A stretch of DNA of 64,000 nt from Wuchereria bancrofti (Eukaryota; Nematoda; Chromadorea; Rhabditida; Onchocercidae). This document shows, in pieces, positions 50,297-63,896 of this stretch. The stretch lies in contig SSBO01000002.1 of assembly GCA_005281725.1 (NCBI GenBank), positions 1,447,266-1,511,265 of the forward strand, read 5' to 3'. Position 1 is the stretch's first letter, and each line of letters begins with the position of its first letter. The position numbers and the translations under genes are program-made. The notes under the pieces are model-generated. The model did not search any database. It was given only the letters and a program-made list of their open reading frames with translations, and was not told the origin of the DNA.

Positions 50297-52339
50297 TTAG
50301 AGCGACTCAACGCTGGCTAAATAACTGGGCTCTGGTGATCGTTTGATATCCTGTGAGCTAACACGTTTTGTTCTGAGTTTCTGTTGTAAACAGGAATTTG
50401 GTCGTATGGATGATACTGGAAATGAAGATGGAGTGGGTTCGGATGAAACCGCCAACATGGCTGAAGAAGTGTCGTGACTTGACGATGTGATACTTTTGGC
50501 AGGTATCGGTGAGAAGTGAAATGGTGTAAGTCCGGAGTCGAGTGTATTTGAGCTGAGTGTGGCTTTAGATTCTTGTTTCTCGAGTGGTGGCATGACTTGC
50601 GACAGGGAACGTGAACGAAAATGTGCAACGTTTACAACGTGAGAAACAGTCGATGATGGCCTCCGAATTTGCCATGAGACCCGATTCGGTGCATTCATTT
50701 CCTGTGCAGAATTCGCTGCAAAATGACCGATGAATTAAATATCGGAATTGTGCATGTTACTTAGTCTACTGATCAGCATAATTATGATAACTGGCAGAAA
50801 AAGGCTTTTCAAAGAGTCTTAAAAAACAATTCATTAAACAATTTACTATTTCCGTTCCTAGCATGAAAATGCAAAGTGTTGTTTATCTGTTGGACGTAAA
50901 AATATGGAAAAGGAGACAAAAATGAACAGGGAGTTTAGACATACCGGTCACTTTTTTTCCTGTCAGAGGTGTTATTGAAAAAGTATTCACATTGGAACAG
51001 TGCATCACCTGAAATGGTAGCAGTGATTACAGATGAAGACGGGAACCACCGACTAATGGGAAACACTCTATGCAAACGGAGTGCAGGCCACTGGATGCTG
51101 AAAGGAGATTGAATGACGTTCCGGTCAGTTAAGTACATCCTGAATCAAAAAAGTTTGATTCGAGCGCACTTATCATGTTTCATCAAACATATTGAGCACC
51201 GAATTAGTTTCCAAATTTGAATTCTATAAGAGTGGAGTGACTTTTGTTAAGTCTGAAGTATCCCGGATGCTCTTTACCTGAACAAGTTGTGGTAAAGTTG
51301 GCGTACTGGTTGGATGTTGCACTTCGGAATGCCCGGCATATGGAAATACGGATTCAGATCCGGTTAATGAATGCACATCGACGCTCAACATGTCTTCATC
51401 TCTTGGTGACTGATGAATACTTTCTCTGTGTATGTTGTTGGGTGTACGTCGACCCGTTGATACGTAGTATCCAAAAGCCTTGAAAAACCGAAATCAGTTA
51501 TATCTTTGAAGTTGCTAGGATCAGTGCATTCAAGAAGATCGGAAATACCTTCAGGATGTCGCTTTTACACATTGGACAGGTTCTGTGTTCTAGAAGCCAC
51601 GGATCAACACATGTTTTATGGAATATGTGCCTAAAATTTTTCACTTTCTGTACTTTTTGCATTTGTATACTTTTTGTGATTCTTCACCTTTTGTACTTTT
51701 TGTCTCCATTACTGATGTAATGAGAAAGTTCAATCCATCGTGCAAAAGAAATTTAGTCATTGTGAAAGAATTTTAAAACTTTGAAATGAGAAAGCAGAGC
51801 AAGCAATACATGAAAGCACTTCACCTACACGGAAGCGAACGAATAATATCACCAGCTCGATACGGATCGATGCAAACGGGACAGTCGGTGTCAAGCTCCT
51901 TGTCTCCAACTCGAATAGGTCTCGTTGGAATACGCGTCAGCGCTTTTTTAGCCGCATTGAATAGCCGTCTTTGAAGACGGTCCTTGGCATGCGCATAACG
52001 GAATCTAAATTATAAGCGTAACGAATAATTCAAGGATTGAGCAGTTCGAGAATGATGAAAGCGACCACATGGATGGGCAGAGAAAGTGTTTGATATGAAG
52101 AATTCTGCGACTCAACACATCCATCCACTTACTAAGATTTCAAGAAATGGATATAAGGTTTTACCCGTTTACGTTAAATTTACGTGATGTGATCGGAACA
52201 AGATTGGATGATGTTATTGCTATTACTGAGCAACACTGTAGTCGTGTTGTCTTTTTATTATCAATTATTAATAGAAGAAAGAATAAGTCGAATCACCTAT
52301 CAGTTAAACTGCTGATAAGTATATTACTTTAAACTTTCT

Positions 52340-52372
<33 letters not shown>

Positions 52373-55300
52373 TAGCACGAGAATCTAATTTCACTTGTCA
52401 TTAAAAATAAATAAACGGCTAAGACTAAAAAATGTTCCATGGAAATCAAAGTGAAAGCTAACCTTTGTACATAATAGAAGACAAGCCAAGCAAGCGAAAT
52501 GACCATTAAAATGATAAATGAAATGGAGACAAAAAGGACGGAAGTCTTGGAAAAACTGCGCAAAGCGTCTCCGTCATTTGCATCTATAATTTGACAATCA
52601 TCCAGGGCGATCGGTGTTTCCTCCTCGATAAACGCAAAACGTATCTTCTCGTCGTCGATGTTGTTCACTTGTCGATGACTGACACCACGAATGACAACGA
52701 TCAACGAAATTTCGATATCTTTTAACATCCGTTTCAAATACAAATAGATACTGCTCAAACCGGTCGGACATTCCGTACAATTCCCACAAATTGTTATCAT
52801 TTGCTATAAATTGATTGATTCTTCAACAAGACCTGATTTAAGCTTTCATCACTATGTAACTAGCTGTGGACATGTGTCTTGCTCAGTTCAGAACCAAACA
52901 GGTTAGCTTGACAGTAGATGGAGATTCTAGTTGTGTTGTCGAGATCGTATTCGAGAAAAGTGGTTCGAAAAGAACCTGATAACCGGTAGAAATATACGCC
53001 GCATTTGGTCTCGAAGTAGTAGTAGTAGTAGTAGTAGTAGCCAACCGACATATATCGCCACCCACGATTTGATCCAATGGCACATAGACTAAGCGACCGA
53101 TTGGTAGAAGATTCGATCGGAATGGTGGATCGAACGACAGTTTATTGAATGTTGCGGCGCCGCACTGTAACGACTGGTGCTGTGGATGCTGCAACTGACA
53201 TTTGCTTGCGATTTTCGATGAAAATTTAAGATAGGAAAAAATTGATTTTCTCTTTCGAATATTTTATATACTTGAAGCATCAATTAAACCAATTCTGTTT
53301 TACACCGAACGGAAAATCATAGCTCTCAAAAACTGCTCTATTTTTGTCATTTATTTTTGTCACTTACTCTTCAGTTTTGAATAGTTTCTCGACTTGTTTC
53401 AATTAATCCAATCTTTATCTTTCAATTTAAAAAGTTCCAATCTTCCGGCTGAAAGTGACTACAAAATGCTCCTCTATGAAATGACAGCGACTTAAAGATC
53501 ACTTTAATTCCAAATGTAAATTCTCCAGTTATTATACATCTTGGAAAATCTGTGTGAAAACACCTCTCAGAGTAAGTTTTCTGCTACAGCAACAAGTATG
53601 CAGCAAAAATCAAAGTAAAATTCGAATTCATTAATTTCCGACTTTCCTAAATTCAATACTACATTTGTCCGATTCTGCTTTCCAACACTACAACTTTACT
53701 GTTTAAATGCGATTATTCGAATCAATCTTATATATTGTTATTTCTTTTAAACATCTATTGCTGTACGTGTAGAGAGAGTCCCGTAAAATGAACGAGTTTT
53801 CAAAAAAATGAAATTTGTGATTTTAGTCCAGAGCGAAAAACAATTTTAGCAAAAAAGATTTTAAGTTTTCTCTTCTGGCCATGTTTGTGTGTCTTCTAGC
53901 TGCCTGTTATTTGTTTGTTTATTATGTAAATATTCCCAGCTGCAAGTTCTTGCTCATTTCAAAATCTCCTAGTCTTATCACAAGATGAAATCACAATATG
54001 CTAATACATAGGAATATGTGGTACTGATTTAAATGTATCTCAAAATATATCACTTTTCATCAACAAAGAACAAATTTCTTGATCCATTACATTTGCTATA
54101 ATTCTTGATACCCCAATACTAATGTGTGACACGATCAATCCTTGATAGGTTTAAAGGGATGAGAAGAGGACAAGAAAGACATTTCATATTCTCTGCATCT
54201 TATTTAATGTCCCAATTATGCTAAGTGGTGAGGTTGAGGGGGTGACAAATGTCATTCGGCCTTGCAATGATGTCTTCTTTCTTTTCTTAAAAGGATTTCT
54301 CTGCAGAAGCGAAAACACAGACTGATAATACGATAACCTATGCTATAATCGATCCTGTGATCGTCAGGCCGAGATATTTCAATCTAATTTAAATTAGATA
54401 CGCGCTGATCAAGTTGATTACTGTAGCAGTGGATCAAGCAGGCGTGTCGAAGGGTTGCAAATATTGAGGAGAGAAGCAGCGGCGATGGGTTCGGGTAACA
54501 AGCCGTCACCAGGAATGCTGCGGTAGCATTGGGAGTGATTATGAGACTACCGAACTTAGGGCCCTGTTTCATGCTGGGACGGTCCCCTCGAATGGGTATT
54601 GTTGACGTGATCTAAAAGTAAGAGACGCCAAGAAGATCGCTCAAAGGAGCAGTAAAAGACGAATCTTAAATGATTGAAAAAGAGTCGTCAACAATAGACG
54701 GACAAACATCCCACCTGCTCGCATCATCACTTCTTACTCGTAATTTTTCAAATTTTCATTTTAAAATAACCGGACTAATTGAATAAATCTAACAGTTCCT
54801 ACTTAGCAAACCAAACACTATCCACCAGTGGAAGGAGCTGAATTGAATGATAGTTTTTCAGAAGAAATGAGTTCATTCGGATAAGATTTAATCAGATAAA
54901 ATCGCATTAGATGAATTTTGTCCGTTAATGAATGCAAGTTGCTGAACCAATTCCTGTAATCTAATAATACCTTCCGTGTTACACCGAAGAGCTATGAAAA
55001 CCGCTCACCCTGTTGTCCACTGTCTTTTTTCATGTGTACAACAAAAATTTGTATTTCTTTCTCATTTCAATTTAATCAAATCAATAATACCGTCATGAAC
55101 ACACCTCGGAAATAGCCTGAAAGATAGAAAGTGCCAAAATATAACAATGCCTTGACAGCCACTCCATCTAGTTGAATATTTCTTTGCAATCTGCAAGTAG
55201 CGCTGGTGTCATCCGTTGTAGTGAAGGAAGAAGCATTTTTGAAATCAGTGAAAGGTTATTGAAATGTGATCAGTCATCCGATGAATGAATGAATGAATGA

Positions 55301-58300
55301 ATGAATGAATGAAGGAGGAAGGAAGTGTGAAAGGTTTCAGCTTCACGGGATGAACGGGGACAGGGGAGAGGGGGGGGGGGGGTGTTCCGCAATATTGCAC
55401 AAATAATTATTACTGCATAAGGTGACTGTCCGGAAAATTCATTCAAATTTCAAATGGAACGATTGCTGAACTCATTCTAACTTCTGACTGAGAATGTGTT
55501 CGAATTTCAAATTCAGTCAAACGTTAAAATTTGTTCCTAGATGAAAAGGAAGGAAGTTAAATGAAAAGTGAAGTGAGGGGAATGTAACGGAATTTCATAG
55601 GTCAGTAATACTTTGTGTCTATCCCTTATAATCATCATTATATTTTGTTACCTCGGGTTACTCTCGAACAGGATTTTCTCGGAGCGGAATAATAGTATCC
55701 AGGATGTTGGACTAAATATTGTTAAGTAGAATTACCATAATTAATTAATTTTCATTACTTTTATCCATTGGTTATGACTTTTACAGTTTCATCCACCTCA
55801 TTTTACAATCGGTCCTTTTTGTCGGGACATCCGACATGTGCAGAAGCTCAGAGAATAAATAACAGTTAGAAATACTATATGCTGGGAACCTTTCTCTTCT
55901 TTTCAGGCCTGAAAAACAAAAGGTATTAATGAAGGAGTGTGACACGAAGTGCTTCTCCTCTTCGCCACCTCATCATCCACCACCCATGGACTCCTATCGA
56001 TCGGGTAAATAATATCCATCCATCATCCACCTATCCCTACCACTACTACTCACTCACTTCACACTGAAAATGAGTGTGATTTAACGACACATTTTATTAT
56101 TTAATAACTAACACGATAAGACTTACTACTTATCTGTATGTGTGCATGTGTGTGTATGTATGCATGTGTGTGTATGTGTGTGTGTGTATGTCTGTGTGCT
56201 TTCAGACAAGTTAGCAGCAGATCGTTAGTCTTAGTAACGAAGTGCTTCTCATCTCGCAAGGATACAGATGGATGGACAACTCATAACTTTGTACTCATTC
56301 ATTCATACTTATGGGTCCACTTTTGGCATTTCCAGTTGAATATAAAGAATAGAAAATGCACGGCTTCATTTGCCGAATCGTCTATTCCACGCCATCTAAT
56401 TTACTTAATGATACTATTGCAAAATTCTGACACAAAGTTGGGAGAATTTAAATTTTACTGAAGTGGCAGTTTTGCAGCTTAAAATTAATGGGGAAGTGTT
56501 GGCCTTTGCTGAAGAAGAAATACTGTGATTCCAAACATTCTTCAGCTGAACAATGACAAAGCAGAAATAGAAAACTTTAAATTTAAGTAGTACTCCGAAT
56601 AGATTGTTAGCCTTTGTTGGATTAGTGTAAGAATTGTTAAAATTGGGAGTGGAAGTTTTTCTGACTCAAAAAGCAACAATACATCAAGTAAAGATAGCTA
56701 GATAGTGTCATAAAAGGAGGAAGACACCTTGAAGACATGTATGTAGGAAGCAGATTTCTCGAGTCACCGAAACTTAACCTTGGACAAGACCAAAAGAAAG
56801 TGAGCACATTATGAGAGCGACACAGAACCTCGGCAGAAAAAGAGCCCAGTTGCTTAGAGCCAGGATGAAGAAAACATAACACTTTAGTAGTTGCATTAAA
56901 AATATGGCTTTGACGAAAAACTGCATTAAAATAAGGACAGCTCGGGGAGACTACTTTACATAATGGCCTTCCTTTTGCTGCCCACCTGTAAGGGGAGGCA
57001 AGGGAGCAGGGCAGGCGGAGGGTACAAGTACAACGGATAGATGGATGGAGGTAGACAGAACAGCTGTTCCTCTGTCTATCGACACTCTCCGTGAGTCATG
57101 GAGTTATTCTTGAAGAAGAACCTTCTTCTCCTGTAAACTGGCTGTTGTTTTCCTTCGGGAGAATTAACCGAACGAACCGAGGTAACATTCTGCTTCTAAT
57201 AATTTTCAAAAGGACTCATTGTTGTTGTTCAATGATTTAGCAGTTTTTCTGGTCTAACAGCAGGTGAGTGGTTTCTCACTGCTTTATCAGAATACCTGAC
57301 GAAGCATAAAGGTCGAAGAAAAAGTCTAACCAATATTTCCTAAAAGTCAGAGATTCACTTCCCGTTACATGTTAGGACGTTTCCCAGTGGTCAGTGATTT
57401 CTTTACCTGTTTGTTTGAAGGTGCCGAATGAGTATATGAGTTGAAGGTGTGAGTTTCACAGGTGATTCCATCTTGTAGTTTGTATGTTTGTCATGAAAAT
57501 AAGATGGAAGAACAGAAGAAACAGGTGCAAACGGATGTCCGTGGTGTAGAGAATATCAAATAAAGTGGAATTTTGGTGAATCAAAGCAAAAAGATAGATA
57601 GATAGTATTGAATTATCGCATTTGTCTCCTATCAGTAACAGCCCTACAAGTAACGCTCATCGCAAATGACTCTTATTATTTATTCCTAATCAACTATATA
57701 TCTGATTATCTGATCGTTGATCGTATCCGGAAGTGCTCATATTACTTACATTAGTTTAGACTGAAGTATTTAACAATTAAATACTTAAATATAGAATATA
57801 AACACTGAAGACAGGAAGAAATGTGATATAATGAAATGCAATCGAATGTGCACCAAATGAAACGTACAGAAAAGTTAGAGAAAGCTTAAGTAAACGAAAA
57901 ATATTTTAAGCCAAAAAATGAATACTTTTTCGTTCCGTTCGACAGACACATTGTGCAATCAGAACAGTAAGAAGAAATTTACAAAACATTTGCCTTTTCT
58001 GCATTTGCCTCTACGACGATATGATCCTTTCGATCCACTTCAACTGTTGCTTATTGAGGAGGACTTTACGGCTAACAGGAAAGATGTTTCGCGACTGATG
58101 AATCTGAGAAAATATGCGACACAGGAAACTTTCATGTTAAGTCTAATAACAGAGAAGCAAGGATAAGAGTAAGCTCAAATTCGAGCAAACCCAGCAAATA
58201 TTTGATGAGAAAGGATCGAGACAAGTTGTAAAGAGACATCCTATAATAACAACGTGTTAAAACTAAACTCATTGCTCACAAATTTGCTTCATCGGAAGGA

Positions 58301-59937
58301 TCAAATGCTTGGAAAGTGGAACTACGAATTGGTCGGAATTGCCAGTGTGTTTTTTTTTTTTCTTGTGAGCTTTGAATTATGTTTGTTGAAGTTAATTATC
58401 ATGTTCCTAATGCTAATTAAATTAAAACCTACAACGCATCTTTTTCTCTTCTACAAAAGAAAAAACTGGTTCTCGATAAATTAATTTTAGACAAAAGGTC
58501 ACAGCTTGTTTCATATAATTGTTCCCAAAATCCAAAAAAAGTTGATGACCTTTTAGCTGCAATTTGATTTAAATAAAAATGAACCGGATCGTTTTTCTAG
58601 ATAGCTTTTCAACAGTAAACAAAAAATGTTTCCTCTCTGCAGAGAGTTTCCTTCTCGCAGCTTTTTAACCAAGTTTCCGTGGCGATCTCTAAAACTTGAC
58701 ATTCGAATAAATAACCCCGTTCAAATGAGTAGCTGTCCGCTAACCTATCAAAATGCAATTTCGAATAATCAAAGAGCTTCATTTTAAAAATGTTCAAGGA
58801 GAGCTGCCAATAGGAATGCAGAGAACCACGTAAGATAATCCGTCAGCATTTCTGAATAATTTCAAAAAATTCATTAAGGCTAGTAGAATTATGAAGAACT
58901 TTGAAAATTCTGGATGGAAGGAAAGTCATTGAACTAGAAGGTGAAATATTCTCCTACTGTTATGGTAAAAAAAAATTTTTAATAGTTGTTCAATTGACAG
59001 AATGAAATTTATCTGTGCACATTTGAAGTAAAATGAAAACGGAGATCGAAGTAGGAGAACAAACACTGAACTATTTCTTAATGCAAATCTAATTTGAATA
59101 TAACCCATCTTTGTTGGTTATAATAATAACCTACTAAACAGCTTTTCCTTTGCTTCAATGTGAATGTGTCAATCGATGCTTTCATGTGTCGCGAAGTAAG
59201 ACAGAAATTGTGAGAAAATAATCGTAGGAAGGTGCGCAGTTTTGCACCTCAGATTGCATCCATCTTCAACCATTACAATTACTGAGACAAGAGCGCAATT
59301 AAAGTGCGCCTCTAAAACGTCTATTTGCGACGGGCATTTTCAGTGAACCAACACAATCGGTTTATTCTTGCAGTGCTCTGCGAATGTTACGTAAGTCACT
59401 CACTGAACGCTTGATGTGTACTTGAGATGACTCGTAGTGGTTCATCTGAACTGGATCAGGTTAGTTGAGCTGAACTGGAGGAAAGGAGACAGTATTCCGG
59501 AATGAAACTGAATGGGTTATGGTGCATCTGATTTGTTTCACACCTGGCCAAGGCTTCCTCAGTACTGTACACAAATAGTCAAAGACAGCAACTTGAGAGT
59601 ATATACTGTAAACTAATTATGATGTCAAAAGTGATCAAAGGAAGTCAATAATCGAAACATGGCTGCAAACGCTGTGCGAGACAAGTAATGCCGGGTAGGG
59701 AGCAGTGCCAGATCTGTTTGGGCCCAGTTTGAGTAGAGGCTCTGCTCCTCCTTCGGTTCTGGCTGCAACCCGTACCACTACTCTTACCTCGTCGTCCCGT
59801 CGTCAACCGCCCATTTATCGGTTTTTTCATCGCCAACTCACGGCTACCGCTAAATGCAGTGTTAAATGTATCATCGTCCAAGTTGTGCAAGAGACAAGCC
59901 AATATGCGCCCCATTTCCATTTCCATTTGCACTTCAT
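50297..59937 (-). CDS. Goliath-family transmembrane RING-H2 E3 ubiquitin ligase
   Basis: On the complement, secure exons: 52463-52803 (transmembrane), 51825-52004, 51549-51630 (RING), 51278-51478. Probable: 52913-53188 (lumenal), 50952-51008 and 50297-50701 (tail), and 59842-59937 (signal peptide). All joins are in phase; the model is 545 residues. Seen: the membrane segment [32 protein letters not shown], and a C3H2C3 RING-H2: [25 protein letters not shown] follows, as in Goliath/RNF130/RNF150. The lumenal part should be a protease-associated (PA) domain but is too diverged for me to confirm; it carries eight threonines from an ACT repeat. The tail is Ser/Pro-rich. Known role: endosomal ligases controlling receptor traffic. 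The signal exon and last two exons rest on phase and splice sites alone. Confidence 0.82.
52342..52372. repeat. (CTG)n trinucleotide repeat
   Basis: About ten CTG units in the Goliath intron between the transmembrane and RING exons; CAG on the coding strand, not translated in the model. Confidence 0.9.
53015..53040. repeat. (AGT)n repeat, poly-Thr coding on the complement
   Basis: Eight to nine AGT units; on the - strand they read ACT and encode the threonine run of the Goliath lumenal region in the chosen frame, or tyrosines in a second open frame. Confidence 0.85.
55281..55312. repeat. (AATG)n microsatellite with nearby poly-G
   Basis: About eight ATGA units; a run of twelve G plus two more follows at 55371-55382. 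Confidence 0.95.
56137..56200. repeat. TG-rich microsatellite
   Basis: TG repeats interrupted by CATG and TATG, like the one at 3282. Confidence 0.9.
59842..59937 (-). other. Candidate signal-peptide exon of the Goliath gene
   Basis: On the complement, ATG opens 32 codons starting [15 protein letters not shown] and ending HLTLHLAVA, basic then hydrophobic, followed directly by the strong donor GTGAGT in phase 0. The first lumenal Goliath exon at 53188 also begins in phase 0. Linking them is inference; longer frames on both strands cross the same DNA and could be the real signal instead. Confidence 0.45.
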
Positions 59938-62900
59938 TCCTTCCTCATTGCCGAGTCTTTGTAGTGTCACTTGAGTACACGGAACCACGTCGTCCCTCAC
60001 ATCTTGAAATTAAAGTCAAATATGTGCAGTATTACAGGAGGGTGGCTCTACCATCACTTGTGACATTTATTGTGTCATTCTAGAAAATGGCCTATATTAT
60101 TATCATTTATTCATACATACTTTAAGCATTTAGTTAGAGTCAATTTCAGGACTGTTTAAGTAGGACTATACTTTGATCTGGAAATTTTATGCTCAACTAA
60201 TTCTAACGATCTAATGATCGAAATGGAAATCAAAACATTTCCCGGTCTACCGATGAAGGCAACTACTCTGAGGATATTGCAGGAAGATATGTTTCACGGA
60301 AAAACTCTCATAATCTTTCTTCAGCTTTTCAGTGTTGTGACAAGAAAGACTGAGGGAGAACCCTATCAGTAATATGTAATCAAAATGTTTCTAGTTAATC
60401 GGATCAATGAATACACATTACGGATTGAAGTCGAAAGAAAATCTCTTCATGTTTCCAATCGGCAATTTATCATTATTTTAAGAAAAAATATCCCATTTCG
60501 AAAAACCATGAAATTTCGAGAATAAGCTAATAGATTCAGGATATTAAGTGATTTTGACTATTGATTAATCTTCCTTCTCATATGTGATAAGCAGAAAAAT
60601 AGAACGGTGTTTGTCTCGGTCTTCCTGTCTTTCCCTTAGATCAAACACCATATCATCTAATCTGGGTGCTTCTGTCTCTGAGGGACGAAGATGGACGATA
60701 TTTTTTATCCGCCTTGTGACATAAACTATTTCAACAGTTAATAGTACAAGGTGCACATATTCATGCACAAGTGTGCCAATAAATTAAATAACAGAATTTA
60801 ATTTTTCGAAAATCTGCTCTTCACAACCAGTTTTGTGCTACTGCAGCATCTGCATAAGAAGCCTAAATCCATTCTGCTGGTGGAACTTGTTAAAGACTTG
60901 TCAACAACTATTATTTCGACCAGTCCTCTCATTTATCGATAGCGGTCGATCTTTTGCCATCCTCTATTCATTCCATGGAAAATATTTACGTTGCACAGAT
61001 AACAAAATTTTCTCCATATCTTTTAGCGAATTTCTTCAAAGATTATTTGAGAACTAATATAATAAAAGGAAATAGAAGTGCAAATGATCAAATGTCCCTT
61101 TTTCTCAGTTACTCTGCAAAAATATTTTGTTAATATCTTAAAAAGTATCTTAAAATATAAAAAATTTAAAGATGTATAGAAATACTTTCAAAATTCAACT
61201 TCTTTAAGAACAACCGAAGTCATCCAAGACACCTGATAATATTACTGAAGTATTTAAGGCTTACGAAATCCTATTCTAGTTGCGCTATTCTAAATCAGTG
61301 TGACCTTTCACCTCACTACCGTCTTTCACAGCGCCGTGCTACAGCATTGTCACCAAACCACCTTCACACTATTCCCTTCTTGGATGGCAGTTGATTGATT
61401 ACTTTGTAGGGAAATAACGGATAAAGGAAGAATCATGGTGAGATAGGACGCCACGGATAACATCCAGCTCCAGTAATACCTGTTCAAATTTCTGAAAATT
61501 TGGGGGCAGGGGAGAGAAGCGATTAATTCGACAAGGTGGAGTTGTTGACCTTGCCTTGCCTTGTCACACCATTTCACAATAGCACCATGCCTCATCCAAC
61601 ATGAATACTCAATTTGTCCTTTACCTTTCATCGTTTCATAAATTTTAGGATGGACGAGAAAAGCATTAGTGAGAGAAATGTCCACAGATTCAGAAGGAAC
61701 TATCATTCATATTTAAAATTAACGCCATCACTCCGTTTACGTACTAACCGCACCTTAACTCATTTAATATCAGTACATATCGATACGTTGAGGCAATTAA
61801 TTAACCTTGCAAAGTTCAACCTTTCCAATCTTCTAAAACAATGGTCCATCAGAACTGAAACTTTAGGTATTACACCTAGCTGAATAACTTTCTTTTATTC
61901 GACTTACTGAAACAAGTTCCAGTCTCTGTAACATGTATGAGGTACATCTCATCTCATCTGTCCATAATGTTGACAAAGCGAAGCTGAAGACTAGTTAGAC
62001 CGATACACGGAACAACTTGCAGTGATGGTGTCGTCACTCGAGCAATAATACTTCACACTACACTAAGAGTATCATCTCAAGGTGCGTAATATTTCGGGCT
62101 ATCATAAACTGTCCCAGGTGTTAAATAAAGAAAGAAGAGAATCCATGCAGCTAACAGCTCAAGACTGATTCTATGAATTACTCTAAAAACACATAAGCAT
62201 ATACATGATTACAAGCAACCGTCTTACGATTCTTTAATGTGCTTAAAATTCCAGTGCTTTCTTTCTTCGGGGTTTACTATGAAAGTAAATTCACCCGCTG
62301 CTAGCAGACGACACGTGAGTATCTCACCACGTCGCGTGAAGACCTGGCAGCATTCCGCAACACAAGAAGACACTGAAATGAACTGTTAGCGAGCTCGAAC
62401 AAGTCAATCCATTCGTCCGTTGGGATAACTTTATTTCACGGGTGGCCGCGATATATTCAGCTTCATTTCCGGAAACTTTCCGTTTCCACCTATGAATTTG
62501 TGGTTTTTCGGATAATGTTTGCTGGGAGTAATGTTATATATTTAATTGTAGATTTTCTCATTCACTAATTTTTCACATCACTGTTCCTTACAGTCCTGTA
62601 ATTCACTTTTTTTCTTCAGATCAAAAAGTTTTTAACATCCGGAAGTGTCAGTGGTAAAGGAAATGCACTAGAAAAGGTCAGTTGCTAAAGTCAGTTAGCT
62701 GTTTAGTTTGTTTCGTCTTATTGTTGATACTTCAGAAAATTTGAGCATAGTTCTTTTTTTCGGTTTATAAATGCTAAATTAAACCCCAACAATGCATTAT
62801 GACCTCGATCGGGTATCGTCATCACCACATCACTTCTATCAGATATTTTCATCCTCACTATGTACTTCTCTCACTTCAAGAGAGATCAATTAATTAAAAT

Positions 62901-63056
62901 AGAAAAAGAGTTAATTGTTCTTGTCATATTTCATAATTGTCATTACGGGAGGAAGAGGAGGCGGCAGAGTTGCAATGTTTGGTATGTCTTATATCAGATT
63001 CTATAACCACAATATCATTACTTGCCTTCTTTTACCACTTGAACATGATTGCAGAA
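59938..63056. other. Intergenic region, no gene recognised
   Basis: 3.1 kb between the putative Goliath start and the palmitoyltransferase. Open frames at 60565-60768 (-), 61350-61706 (-) and 61614-61883 (+) show no known domain and overlap each other. Confidence 0.5.
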
Positions 63057-63896
63057 ATGATTTGCTCTAATAATGTTTGTTTACGCAGTATTATTTCCTT
63101 TATACGTTGGTTACCGGTAATTTTCATTCTTGCATTGCTTTGTTGGGCATACTTTGCATACGTCGTACAGTTATGTTTCTGTAAGTTGCCTTCATTATTT
63201 GTAAATTGTAGCTCGATCTTAATATTTAATGTTTGGCGAGGCAGCTATAGATGCAGAAGGAAAAACTTCAATCTGGTTTTACATCACTTTAAACTTTAAT
63301 GTTCTTGAAAAGTACTGCTTTAAGCAAAACTCGTTCATCTCTTTGTTAAATTGTTTTGAAACGGAAATTATAGATGAAGGAAACGAAAAAAGAAACATGT
63401 TTACGTTTTTATTCTTAGTTTGGAATTGAATGATGTATCACACGTACCATTGTATTTTTTTTTTTGCGTTCAGTTACGGTAGAAGGAACTTTCGAACGTT
63501 CTCTGTACCTATCTGTCTTTCATTTACTGTTGTTTATGTTTCTATGGTCATACTATGTAACGATTTTTCGACCAGTTGGCCGACCACCCAAAATGGTAAT
63601 GTATTATTTTATTACATAATGGATTTGTGTTTATGCTGTAGAGTATTAGAATTTGGTGATGATTATGTGAGATAATTCATGAATGAATATTAGTTGTTCT
63701 GCTACATTGAAATTGATGATATTTCTTCATAATTAATAAATAAGTAAAAATTCTTCTCTTTGGAAGCATCGTATTTTGCAGTTTTACGTTGATTCACAAA
63801 CGCGACAAGATCTCTCTAGTTTGGAGGAATCTGAATGCAGACAAATCTTGGAACGCTACGTAAGGCAACATCAGATTCCAGTGGATAACCGTAATG
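63057..63896 (+). CDS. DHHC palmitoyltransferase, 5' part
   Basis: Partial; continues past the window. Exons: 63057-63180, 63474-63595, 63782 to about 63896 (the last donor is uncertain). Seen: a first transmembrane segment FIRWLPVIFILALLCWAYFA followed by YVVQLC, a second in LYLSVFHLLLFMFLWSYYVT, and a cytosolic stretch with RPVGRPPKM, SQTRQDLSSLEESE and RQILERYVRQ. This order is that of ZDHHC2/15/20-type S-acyltransferases, whose first two helices read WxPVxFI and AYxxxLC. The zinc-binding cysteine-rich DHHC domain is not in the window, so activity is inferred. The start was chosen because TTGCAG lies two bases upstream; an alternative in-frame ATG is at 63045. Confidence 0.82.

Larger units (their letters stand above)
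53189..59841 (-). other. Putative 6.7 kb Goliath intron, no nested gene seen
   Basis: If the signal-peptide exon is right this is a single intron, otherwise intergenic. Contains an AATG run (55281-55312), a G run (55371-55382) and a TG-rich run (56137-56200). Open frames of 60-110 codons show no recognisable domain. Confidence 0.45.

Noticed and set aside
54384..54572. 62-codon - frame starting [12 protein letters not shown], considered as a Goliath first exon
   Set aside because: No basic-hydrophobic signal pattern at the start and no donor in the needed phase; the exon at 59842-59937 fits better.
57918..58166. 82-codon + frame in the 53-60 kb region
   Set aside because: Low-similarity sequence with no splice context or domain; likely random.
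60565..60768. 67-codon - frame with polar composition (RRIKNIVHLRPSE)
   Set aside because: Looks protein-like but I could not find flanking exons or a family, so no gene is called.
61350..61883. Overlapping frames of 118 (-) and 89 (+) codons
   Set aside because: They overlap antisense, have no known domain and no clear splice partners.
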